The position numbers were made by a program, and so were the translations under genes. Under the pieces are notes generated by a model that searched no databases, was not told the DNA's origin, and saw nothing but the letters and a program-made list of their open reading frames with translations. Positions 1 through 5,818 of a DNA stretch of 7,584 bases are shown in pieces. Position 1 is the first letter of the stretch, and each line of letters opens with the position of its first letter. Origin of the DNA: Spirochaetaceae bacterium (GTDB lineage: Bacteria; Spirochaetota; Spirochaetia; DSM-2461). The stretch is from assembly GCA_003246505.1 (NCBI GenBank), contig QKAI01000367.1, positions 1-7,584 on the forward strand. The letters are read 5' to 3'.

Positions 1-206
1 TAGAGGTCAATGATAGCGACCACATAGACAATTCCTCCGGGTAGGCCAACATAGGGAATATCAGAAGCCCAAACCTGATTAGAATGAGTTATTTCAAGAT
101 TACGGAATAAGTAAGGATACTTCTTATGGTTTTCCCCGGTTTGGAAAGACATCTCTTGGGAATGACCGCTATAATGCCTAACTCCTTTATAAGCCTGGGC
201 TAAACT
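1..206 (-). pseudogene. IS3-family transposase (OrfB) fragment, frameshifted and truncated
   Basis: The reverse strand encodes part of the DDE integrase domain of an IS3-family transposase. The upstream part reads LIKELGIIAVIPKRCLSKPG in one frame. A second frame continues with HKKYPYLFRNLEITHSNQVW and then ASDIPYVGLPGGIVYVVAII. This is the usual order of the pre-catalytic 'YPKxNLSKPG...HKxYPYLL' segment followed by the first catalytic Asp block (WA-S/T-D-I). The frame changes at an A-run (T-run at 130-133 on the plus strand), and adding one base there restores continuity, so I read it as a single-base deletion. No N-terminus, start codon or OrfA is visible; similarity stops near 206. The gene continues past the left edge, so the later D and E catalytic residues are not seen. 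I infer an IS remnant inside a decayed island. The family call is from motif recognition only. Confidence 0.8.
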
Positions 207-245
207 TCTAATGAGATTCCACAACAAGTATGAATAGAGAAAGGA

Positions 246-500
246 TCACAATATTTCAGATATTCTGCGCCTAATCCTTCTTACTTCGTTCTCATTATCT
301 CCAACCCAAATACAAACCAATCGTTTTCCTTCCCCCATTTTCTCTCTGATTTCAGATAAAGATTACCCCTTCACTTTTTGATCATTGAAGTATAAATATG
401 AGCCTTTAACTGCTATATTTCCTTCAACTTTACACTTCGGATATACGTATATCTCGCCAAGTCTGCGATTATTGTATTCCCTTATCTGCCGGACACTCAT
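246..500 (-). pseudogene. Third gene of integrase cassette: small unknown protein, interrupted by TAA
   Basis: This is an 84-codon reading frame on the minus strand that begins MSVRQIREYNNRRLGEIYVY and ends RRIRRRISEIL. It has one in-frame stop, TAA at codon 46 (363-365). Both sides of the stop keep a protein-like composition, with segments such as CKVEGNIAVKGSYLYFND before it and KRLVCIWVGDNENEV after it, so this looks like one former gene. Its ATG (498-500) overlaps the upstream gene's TGA (497-499) as ATGA, which argues for translational coupling. I do not recognise the family. The product is small, with a strand-rich centre and a very basic Arg-rich end. No signal peptide or membrane segment is seen. 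Because it follows an integrase, an accessory role such as a directionality factor is conceivable but unsupported. Confidence 0.55.
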
Positions 501-860
501 GTGTTTAACCGCGAAAAATACATAGGATCATGGTCAGCAACTTTAGGATTTATCATAATAACTTTACTGACATTTTCAGTCAATTTTATATTCTCAGCCT
601 CGAGTTCTCCTTGATAACGATAAAAGAGCTCCCCTGCCTTAGCAAGTTTGAGACTTTCCCTGTAACTCAAGTTAGTTCGTTCTAGCATAATGTAAGCCTT
701 CCAGGAACTAGCAACTTGCAGATATAATCCTTCAAGCTTAATGGTCGCTAGTGCTACAGCTAAATGGGCCGGCCATGGCCTTCTTTACATTGTACTCGAC
801 AGATCGCATAAACTCTTCTATATCATTGAGGGAAGAACCTTCAGGGAAAAAACCGTTCAC
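497..860 (-). pseudogene. Second gene of integrase cassette: ~120-residue unknown protein, frameshifted
   Basis: A GTG start (858-860) overlaps the integrase stop TGA (857-859) as GTGA, and an AAGGAGG-like Shine-Dalgarno lies within the integrase's last codons. The first frame reads VNGFFPEGSSLNDIEEFMRS, continues through VEYNVKKAMAG, and soon hits a stop. A second frame carries on as HLAVALATIKLEGLYLQVAS, then SSWKAYIMLERTNLSYRESL, and ends at MYFSRLNT (TGA 497-499). Removing one C from the CCC at 766-768 (GGG on the plus strand) joins the frames into a protein of about 120 residues. The second half (from an internal ATG at 686-688) can still be read as 63 residues. The product is probably mostly helical and soluble. 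I do not recognise the family. The frameshift lies in a GC-rich palindromic patch (GGCCATGGCC, 771-780), so a sequencing error is an alternative. Confidence 0.6.
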
Positions 861-2014
861 ATCACCCTCCTTTCCAATTTGTTTCTGGCATCACTGAAAT
901 CAATCACCTGGCCACCATGAGAATAGCGGTCCATCATTTTACTGCTTTTATGCCCCGCCAATGCCATAACAGCTATATCAGGTAATCCAGCCATTCTCGC
1001 TAATGTGACAAAGCTGTGGCGAAGACCATGAAAGGTTAAATTCCGTTGAGTCCTTTGATCGTCATCTATCCCAATATTTCTTAAAATACGTAAATACACC
1101 TTTCTGATAACAGTATTACTGAAGGGCTCATGATTGACTTCTGTAGAATAATGGACAAAGTCATCCCCGCTTTTATAGGGTGAATACTCTCATAAATGAA
1201 ATAGTATTGGTAAAAGAGAACTATGCAATATGGTCTGTCGTTCAGAACCAGCTTTGCATCTTACCAGACCTTGCTTATCAATCCAATTATGTTGAACGTC
1301 TATAAGGCCTTTTTCAAAATCTATATCACCCCAAAGAAGACCGCGCACTTCACCTCGACGAAGCCCACAGAAGGCTGCTAATAATACCGCAGACTTAATC
1401 CTTGGATCGTTCTCATGAACGGCAAGAAGAGCTTCTGTTTCATCAACATCCAAAACACCACGCTCTTTTTCCTTATAGTGAATAGGTGATATCTTAACCA
1501 GTGGATTCTCAGGAATTTCATCTCGACTATAGGCATAGGAATAGGGAGTTTTTAAAGTCTGGAGTAATGTGTTAATCCGTCTCTTCCCTACTCCCTTTTC
1601 AATAAGCCACAACTTCCAGTCATTCACCATTGCTGCGGTCAATTCGCTAATCCTCAAGTTCTTAAAGGGAGGATAGATTTCGATGAATTGTTCTATTCCC
1701 ATCCGATTCATTTGCAGATAGTAGGTAGAATGGGGATTTCCTTCAACAAGACTCCTATACTTACAATAGGCACTATCCACTTTCCAGAAATCCTTGAGAT
1801 AGGTAATTAGAGAACTGTAGTCAACAAAGGAAATATCCTCGAGCATGGATAAAGCCACATTATATGCTTCCTGTTGCCTGCCTTTCTTTCCCCGGGCTTC
1901 AATACCCGTACTCTTTGTGACTTCATATTGATTGGTTGCTGGATTCAAAAACCTTGCATACCAAACTGGTCCAGACTCGAGATTCCTTATAAACAAGGAA
2001 ACCGAAGACCTCAT
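857..2014 (-). pseudogene. Tyrosine recombinase (phage-type integrase), interrupted by in-frame TGA
   Basis: This is a 385-codon frame with one internal stop, TGA at codon 275 (1190-1192). Upstream and downstream parts are in the same frame. Family catalytic residues are visible across the stop: box I Arg219 in FCGLRRGEVRGLLW, Lys254 in VRCKAGSER, then beyond the stop His329 and Arg332 in HGLRHS, His355 in LAGHKSS and nucleophile Tyr364 in MDRYSH. Residues 1-60 suit an arm-binding N-terminus and about 75-175 a core-binding SAM-like domain. The start has a strong AAGGAGG six or so bases upstream of ATG. It lies beside the 3' end of a tRNA gene and points away from it, the classical arrangement of an island integrase. 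The truncated product would lack H, R, H and Y and so be inactive unless the stop is suppressed. It is followed without a gap by two coupled small genes. Confidence 0.9.
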
Positions 2015-2023
2015 AAAACCTCC

Positions 2024-2042
2024 TTTTCGATAAAATCGAAAA
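2024..2042. repeat. 8-bp inverted repeat next to integrase ribosome-binding site
   Basis: TTTTCGAT and ATCGAAAA form perfect 8-bp arms separated by AAA. In the integrase mRNA (minus strand) the right side of the stem ends in the A-run that leads directly into the GGAGG Shine-Dalgarno. It could be an operator for an autoregulator, or an RNA hairpin that limits ribosome access. AT-rich arms make chance occurrence possible. Confidence 0.5.
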
Positions 2043-2044
2043 AA

Positions 2045-2064
2045 TGTAACACGCCGTGTAACAC
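2045..2064. repeat. Tandem direct repeat TGTAACAC, 12-bp period
   Basis: TGTAACAC occurs at 2045-2052 and again at 2057-2064, separated by GCCG. The junction also forms the small dyad ACACG-C-CGTGT. Short direct repeats a helical turn apart near an integrase gene are typical of arm-type binding sites, but the function here is inferred from position only. Confidence 0.45.
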
Positions 2065-2127
2065 CATGGGTTTTATTACGATCTCCGGTTTTCCGGTCGA
2101 AAGTAATAATCTAACTTGACTACTACC

Positions 2128-2169
2128 AAGTTATTGCTGCATATAAAATTATATGCAGACGAATAACTT
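2128..2169. repeat. 42-bp interrupted dyad beside the tRNA 3' end
   Basis: AAGTTATT (2128-2135) pairs with AATAACTT (2162-2169), and CTGCATATAA (2137-2146) pairs with TTATATGCAG (2149-2158). The centre is AA. The only asymmetry is one base (G) on the left against three (ACG) on the right. This gives 18 perfectly complementary positions in a stem with a small internal bulge. It lies 8 bp from the tRNA end. It may be a recombinase core or binding site, an operator or a hairpin in RNA read through from the tRNA; no T-run follows in either direction, so it is not a standard intrinsic terminator. Confidence 0.75.
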
Positions 2170-2177
2170 TTGTAAGT

Positions 2178-2251
2178 TGGGCCCACAAGGACTTGAACCT
2201 GGGACATCTTGATTATGAGTCAAGCGCTCTAACCAACTGAGCTATAGGCCC
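2178..2251 (-). tRNA. tRNA with CAT anticodon, probably tRNA-Ile2 (lysidine type)
   Basis: The 74-nt reverse-strand sequence folds as a cloverleaf. The acceptor stem GGGCCTA/TGGGCCC has one G-T pair, the D-stem is GCTC/GAGC, and the anticodon stem CTTGA/TCAAG encloses CTCATAA (anticodon CAT). The T-loop is TTCAAGT and the discriminator is A. The GGGCC acceptor resembles tRNA-Ile more than elongator tRNA-Met, so Ile2, whose C34 would be converted to lysidine by TilS, is favoured; Met remains possible. CCA is not encoded: the sequence after A73 is ACTT. The T-stem CCAGG/CCTTG contains a C-T mismatch at positions 50-64. The 3' end borders the AT-rich integrase island, so the T-arm and acceptor end probably lie in the attachment site. 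Confidence 0.93.
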
Positions 2252-2265
2252 TTATACGAGCGGTC

Positions 2266-2294
2266 ATAATAATCAAAAGAGAAACTTCTGTCAA
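2266..2294 (-). promoter_or_regulatory. Sigma-70-type promoter of the tRNA gene
   Basis: On the minus strand a perfect -35 TTGACA (2289-2294) is followed after 17 nt by TATTAT (2266-2271), a near-consensus -10. Transcription would start about 8 nt before the tRNA 5' end. The spacing and closeness make it convincing as the tRNA promoter. Confidence 0.85.
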
Positions 2295-2320
2295 TACTAT
2301 TCCGGGGGAACTGATAGTAT
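2294..2320. repeat. 7-bp inverted repeat upstream of tRNA promoter
   Basis: ATACTAT (2294-2300) and ATAGTAT (2314-2320) are perfect arms around a 13-bp spacer, starting at the last base of the -35 element of the tRNA promoter. It could be a binding site for a regulator in the 218-bp non-coding gap between the tRNA and the amidohydrolase gene, but the arms are AT-rich and may be fortuitous. I see no convincing sigma-70 promoter for the downstream plus-strand operon in this gap. Confidence 0.35.
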
Positions 2321-2469
2321 ATGCCGGATGAGATGTATCAGTCATTATTACAGAATATTCAAATTCCTCCAGGTGAAACGGCAATTGGGGTATGTATGAT
2401 TTGTAAAATAGTTAAAAGTCACACCCCCCGGACCTTGAGAAAAAACCGGAATAGGAGCAGAATAACCCC

Positions 2470-3264
2470 ATGCCCATCCTGGATACCCATGCCCATATCT
2501 TTCCTCCCAAGATCGCGGAAAAGGCCAGCCGTTCCATAGGTCTTTTTTACAATACCGACGTCACATACAAGGGATCCATCGGGGAACTGATCGCCAGCGG
2601 CGACAGGATTTCCGTTACCAGGTACATTGTCCACTCCACGGCCACCCGGGCGGAACAGGTCATCCCCATTAATGATTTCATTATCCGGTCCTGCCGCGAG
2701 GAGCCCCGGTTCATCGGGTTCGGAACCATGCACCAGGATTTCCCCGATATACGGGGGGAGTTCGAACGTATGCAGGAGGAGGGCCTGAAGGGTCTCAAGC
2801 TGCATCCGGATTTTCAGGAGATTGAAGCGGACAGCCCCCGACTGGATCCTGTGTATGAGGAATTGGCAGACCGGGACTTGCCGGTCCTGATCCATGCGGG
2901 GGACAGTCGTTACGACTATTCCTCCCCCCGGCGGCTCGCCCGTGTCCTGGACAGGCATCCCCGGCTGAAGATGATAGCGGCCCATTTCGGCGGCTATACC
3001 CAGTGGGAGGACTCCCTGGAATACCTGGCCGGTCGGGACTGCTGGTTCGATACCTCCAGCTCCCTCTGGCGGCTCTCACCGGAAACGGCCGGTCGATTTT
3101 TCCGCAAGCACGGGACGGAGCGGTTTCTCTTCGGGTCGGACTTTCCCATGTGGGATCATACGGGGGAGCTGAAGCGGCTCGACGCCCTTCAGCTGGGGGA
3201 CCGGGAGAGGGATGGCCTTCTCTGGGACAACGGGGCGGCCCTTCTGAATCTGCCCCCCGGTTGA
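2470..3264 (+). CDS. Amidohydrolase-2 family metal-dependent hydrolase (TIM-barrel)
   Basis: The 264-residue protein has the hallmarks of the amidohydrolase superfamily, subgroup amidohydrolase-2 (decarboxylase/lactonase-like). These are the N-terminal metal-binding Asp5-x-His7-x-His9 (LDTHAHIF), Lys110 and His112 in GLKGLKLHPDF, His142 in VLIHAGD, His172 in IAAHFGG, and the C-terminal catalytic/metal Asp224 in FLFGSDFPMWDH. The length is a little short of, but within, the usual range. No signal peptide is seen, so it is presumably cytoplasmic. The ATG is chosen because AGGAG (2454-2458) precedes it and the DxHxH motif follows at once, as usual in the family. It begins the GC-rich chromosomal segment and is followed 50 bp later by a HAD hydrolase gene on the same strand. 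The substrate cannot be told from sequence; TatD-like nuclease is less likely from the motif pattern. Confidence 0.88.
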   Translation: MPILDTHAHIFPPKIAEKASRSIGLFYNTDVTYKGSIGELIASGDRISVTRYIVHSTATRAEQVIPINDFIIRSCREEPRFIGFGTMHQDFPDIRGEFERMQEEGLKGLKLHPDFQEIEADSPRLDPVYEELADRDLPVLIHAGDSRYDYSSPRRLARVLDRHPRLKMIAAHFGGYTQWEDSLEYLAGRDCWFDTSSSLWRLSPETAGRFFRKHGTERFLFGSDFPMWDHTGELKRLDALQLGDRERDGLLWDNGAALLNLPPG

Positions 3265-3314
3265 TCCGTCCCTTTTTGCTTGATCTTCCCGGGGAAACAA
3301 AATACAATGGGACC

Positions 3315-4247
3315 ATGGACAGAGCCGATTACACCTGGAAGGATTTGAGAAAGGACGAGCACGATCTGGCCGCTTCGGTTATCGGCAGGGAGGCGGTCCG
3401 CCTGGCCCCCATCCCCACCGGCCAGTCCCCCCGGCTTAACATGGATTTCCCCGTCAGGGCGGTTCTTTTTGACGTGTACGGCACCCTTTTGATATCCGGT
3501 ACGGGGGACATAGGGCTGGCCCGGGAAAAGGAGAACAATTTCATACTGGACGCGGGTATGGAGGGGACGGAGTTTTCCCGGCTCCCCAGGGAGTACCGCT
3601 GCCAGGATCTGGCCGGTTCCATGAAAAGCATCATCGAAGAATTCCACGGGGAACAGCGCAGGAAGGGGGCCGATTATCCCGAGGTGGACATCATCACCGT
3701 CTGGGACCGGGTGCTTTCCCGCTTCAAGGAGGAGCGGTTCATCGCCACCGATTACTCCCTCCGCTCCCTGGTCCATCTGGCGACCTACCATGAGATCATA
3801 TCCAATCCCGTATGGGAGATGCCCGGAGCCTTTGACCTACTCTCCCGGCTCAGGGAGAAGGATTATCCCCTGGGCATCGTGTCCAACGCCCAGTTCTACA
3901 CCCCCCTCACCCTGGAAAAACTCTCCGGCAGATCCCTGGAGGAGCTGGGTTTCTCCCCGGAACTCTGCTCCTGGTCCTACCGCCTTCTTTTAGGTAAACC
4001 GTCCAGGGATCTGTTCCGCACCCCCCTGGAGGAACTGAAGAACCGGGGCATATCCCCGGAAGAGGTCCTCTACGTGGGAAACGATATGCTTAACGATATC
4101 TATACCTCCCGGCTCTGGGGATGCCGGACCGCCCTGTTCGCCGGGGACCAGAGATCCCTGAGGCTGAGGGAAGACGACGACCGCTGCTCCGCCCTGGAGC
4201 CGGATCTCATACTGACCGATATGAATCAGTTAAAGGAGCTGCTGTGA
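3315..4247 (+). CDS. HAD-superfamily hydrolase, DxYGT variant
   Basis: The protein is 310 residues from the ATG at 3315. Motif I is VLFDVYGTLL with nucleophile Asp53; the usual second Asp is Tyr55, as in haloacid-dehalogenase-like DxYGT enzymes rather than DxDGT phosphatases. Motif II is IVSNAQ (Ser190-Asn191), motif III Lys228 in LLGKPSRD, and motif IV LYVGNDMLNDI with Asp257 and Asp261. The insert between motifs I and II (about residues 65-165) is a helical cap of the C1 type. About 47 residues precede the HAD core; a start at Met43 (3441) is possible but has no ribosome-binding site. At 3315 a weak GGGGA lies about 20 bases upstream, so the start is not certain. It is likely cotranscribed with the preceding amidohydrolase gene, and its TGA overlaps the next gene's GTG. 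Dephosphorylation or dehalogenation cannot be decided. Confidence 0.85.
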   Translation: MDRADYTWKDLRKDEHDLAASVIGREAVRLAPIPTGQSPRLNMDFPVRAVLFDVYGTLLISGTGDIGLAREKENNFILDAGMEGTEFSRLPREYRCQDLAGSMKSIIEEFHGEQRRKGADYPEVDIITVWDRVLSRFKEERFIATDYSLRSLVHLATYHEIISNPVWEMPGAFDLLSRLREKDYPLGIVSNAQFYTPLTLEKLSGRSLEELGFSPELCSWSYRLLLGKPSRDLFRTPLEELKNRGISPEEVLYVGNDMLNDIYTSRLWGCRTALFAGDQRSLRLREDDDRCSALEPDLILTDMNQLKELL

Positions 4248-5182
4248 GCACGGTGATTACGGAAAAATCCTCCCCGGAGAAAAGGGGGAAAAAGACAAAG
4301 CCCGGAAGGGCCATGCGCCGTTTCAGCCGATGGCTGACTTTTCTGATCTTCCTGGGAGCCGTCGGATTCGGTGCCTGGTACGGCTGGGTGCAGTGGGACA
4401 TACCCGAAGGGTACGGCGGCCTCATCCATACGAAATTCACCTGGCGGGACGGAAAAAGAGCGGGTGGGTTCGACCGGGAGCTCACCGTCAACGACGGGCT
4501 TCACTGGCGCTGGGAGAAACTGATTCCCACCAACCTGACCATGCACCTCTATCCCCTGGCCATCCGCAGCGTAACCCTTTCCACTTCGGGAACTCTCCCT
4601 TCGGGGGATCTTTACCTGAATTTCCTGGAGGAGAAGGGGGACAGCCGTTTTGACTGGAACCTGTCCGTGTACCTCTCCTACCGGCTGAGGACGGAGATGG
4701 TGCCCTCTCTGGCCGGAAAGGAGGGAATCCTGCCGGAGAATCTGGAGGATTACCTGGCGAAGGAGGAGGACCTGATCAAGAACGAACTCTACGCCTATCT
4801 GGCCGATTACAGCCCGGAAACCAATATTGCGGATAAGATGGAATCCGCCCGGGGGGAGATCAACCGTCTCCACCCCTACCTGGAAGTGACCTCCCTGGCT
4901 CCGGACAGGATCAGCCTTCCCGATTATGCCCTTTACGAGAAAGCCCGGACTCTTTACTTCTCCTATCTGGACGAAAGGAACCGTTCCCTGGGGGAGATGA
5001 TAAGCCGCGTAGCCCCTAAAACGGCGGTGAACGAGGAGAAGATGAAAGTCCTGGAGGAGTACGGCAAGGTTCTGACCGAATACCCCGTCCTCATAGATTT
5101 CTTCGCCCTGGACGGGGATAACAAATTCGGAAGGTATACCCCCTCCGACCTTATGCCGGAGGACCTGGCAGGGTCCGAATAA
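4244..5182 (+). CDS. Membrane-anchored protein, possibly SPFH/band-7-like
   Basis: The protein is 312 residues from a GTG start that overlaps the HAD stop as GTGA, with AAAGGAG (4232-4238) at good spacing; this marks translational coupling. A basic N-terminus (residues 11-29, KRGKKTKPGRAMRRFSR) leads into one hydrophobic segment at about 30-50 (WLTFLIFLGAVGFGAWYGWV), predicting N-in and the rest outside the cytoplasm. Directly after it comes IPEGYGGLIHTKFTW, then DGLHWRWEKLIP and GTLPSGDLYLNF, an order reminiscent of SPFH/band-7 (prohibitin, HflK/C) domains. This is weak, motif-level resemblance only. Residues 155-260 are rich in charged helices and may be a coiled coil. It ends convergently within the thiamine pyrophosphokinase gene. 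I would call it a conserved-looking membrane protein of unknown function; a role in membrane organisation is only inferred. Confidence 0.75.
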   Translation: MSTVITEKSSPEKRGKKTKPGRAMRRFSRWLTFLIFLGAVGFGAWYGWVQWDIPEGYGGLIHTKFTWRDGKRAGGFDRELTVNDGLHWRWEKLIPTNLTMHLYPLAIRSVTLSTSGTLPSGDLYLNFLEEKGDSRFDWNLSVYLSYRLRTEMVPSLAGKEGILPENLEDYLAKEEDLIKNELYAYLADYSPETNIADKMESARGEINRLHPYLEVTSLAPDRISLPDYALYEKARTLYFSYLDERNRSLGEMISRVAPKTAVNEEKMKVLEEYGKVLTEYPVLIDFFALDGDNKFGRYTPSDLMPEDLAGSE

Positions 5183-5786
5183 CCAGGAGGGAACCCTTCT
5201 CTCTCACAAGCCTGACCCGATCCCCTGCAAAGCGGTTGCTCAGGCTCAGCTCTCCCCTCTCCCAGCGGACCCGGTCCAGAGCCCAGAAAAGCCCCTGGGA
5301 GGTAAAGCGGATGTCCCGGTTTCCCAGGGGGTAGAAGGAGATGATCTCCCCGGGCACGCCGGCCAGCTCCAGGGATTCGCTCAGGGGGAAAATCTCCTCC
5401 CTGCCGGAAATCCACAGGTCCGGAGAACGGGGTCCCTCGAAGAGAGAGAGCAGGGCCAGGGTATGGTCCAGGCGTCCCTCTCCTCCCCCGATGAGCACCC
5501 GGGTCCCGTAGGGGGCGATCTCGTCCAGGGCCAGTTCCGTATCGGTATAATCCTTGTCCACGGGGTAGATTTTCACCCGTTCCGCGGGAAAATCCGCCAG
5601 GAGAGACCTGTCTCCCAGGGAGTCCATATCCCCCACGATCAAATCGGGGGTATACCCGTAGGCGAGGGCCTGGTCGAGCCCGGAATCGGCGGCCACCAGA
5701 AAGTCGCATTTCCCTAATAGATCCTCGATAGCCCCCAGGGGCGGCGCCGCGCCTCCGGTTATGACAATGGCAGTTTTCCCTTTCAT
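5151..5786 (-). CDS. Thiamine pyrophosphokinase
   Basis: This enzyme transfers pyrophosphate from ATP to thiamine to make thiamine pyrophosphate, in the cytoplasm. The 211-residue protein (from MKGKTAIVITGG) shows the family motifs in order: VAADSGLDQAL (33-41), PDLIVGDMDSL (47-57, Asp cluster binding Mg-ATP), VDKDYTDTELAL (76-87), and GGGEGRLDHTLALL (100-113). In the C-terminal half is LSLSNRF (180-186), matching the thiamine-site SN motif. The length is normal. An ATG 22 codons upstream (5850-5852) is possible, but the extension is basic/hydrophobic and lies over the flaB promoter, and homologues begin just before the TGG motif; AAAGGA precedes the chosen ATG closely. It is divergent from flaB and its last 32 bp overlap the end of the convergent membrane protein gene. 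I see no TPP riboswitch upstream, as expected for a kinase reliant on imported or recycled thiamine. Confidence 0.9.
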   Translation of the reverse strand: MKGKTAIVITGGAAPPLGAIEDLLGKCDFLVAADSGLDQALAYGYTPDLIVGDMDSLGDRSLLADFPAERVKIYPVDKDYTDTELALDEIAPYGTRVLIGGGEGRLDHTLALLSLFEGPRSPDLWISGREEIFPLSESLELAGVPGEIISFYPLGNRDIRFTSQGLFWALDRVRWERGELSLSNRFAGDRVRLVREKGSLLVIRTLPGPPA

Positions 5787-5818
5787 CCATCCTTTTATAA
5801 AATATTTGGAGAAAAAAC

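Larger units (their letters stand above)
2015..2177. other. Repeat-rich segment between tRNA and integrase, candidate attachment/regulatory region
   Basis: This 163-bp non-coding stretch holds several repeats. There is a long dyad at 2128-2169, a direct repeat TGTAACAC at 2045-2052 and 2057-2064, a CCGG-TTTT-CCGG hairpin at 2085-2096, a dyad at 2024-2042 over the integrase leader, and AACTT-TTGT-AAGTT at 2165-2178 abutting the tRNA. Integrase arm- and core-type sites are expected in exactly this place in islands integrated at a tRNA 3' end, but none can be assigned from sequence alone. On the minus strand a weak promoter-like pair (TTGGTA, 15 nt, TATTAC) could serve the integrase; I give it little weight. 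Confidence 0.5.

Noticed and set aside
1190..1192. TGA as a sense codon or selenocysteine site in the integrase.
   Set aside because: No selenocysteine or alternative-code signal is seen, the neighbouring cassette gene carries a TAA lesion instead, and the residue is not at a catalytic position.
2178..2251. Elongator or initiator tRNA-Met.
   Set aside because: The anticodon alone allows it. Initiator is excluded because the first acceptor pair is a normal G-C and the anticodon stem lacks the three G-C pairs. The GGGCC acceptor favours Ile2 over elongator Met, though this is not certain.
2403..2408. TAAAAT as a -10 element for the amidohydrolase operon.
   Set aside because: The only TTG-like -35 candidate upstream is about 13 nt away, too short for a sigma-70 promoter.
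2321..2539. 72-residue plus-strand reading frame starting MPDEMYQSLL, upstream of the amidohydrolase.
   Set aside because: Its second half overlaps the amidohydrolase gene in another frame and becomes Arg/Pro-rich, like a shadow reading. There is only a loose GGGGGA before its start. The first 35 residues could be a remnant but nothing supports it.
3003..3314. Upstream extension of the HAD protein to 414 residues.
   Set aside because: The extension lies wholly over the amidohydrolase gene and the short gap after it, and has out-of-frame low-complexity composition. The family core begins near residue 47 of the shorter protein.
4121..4243. ATG start 41 codons upstream for the membrane protein.
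   Set aside because: It lies within the HAD coding region and gives a Pro/Arg-rich shadow sequence. The GTG at 4244 has a good Shine-Dalgarno and a normal GTGA coupling overlap.
4963..5790. 275-residue minus-strand reading frame over the thiamine pyrophosphokinase gene.
   Set aside because: It is Gly/Arg/Pro-rich shadow translation of a GC-rich gene; the alternative frame has all the enzyme motifs.
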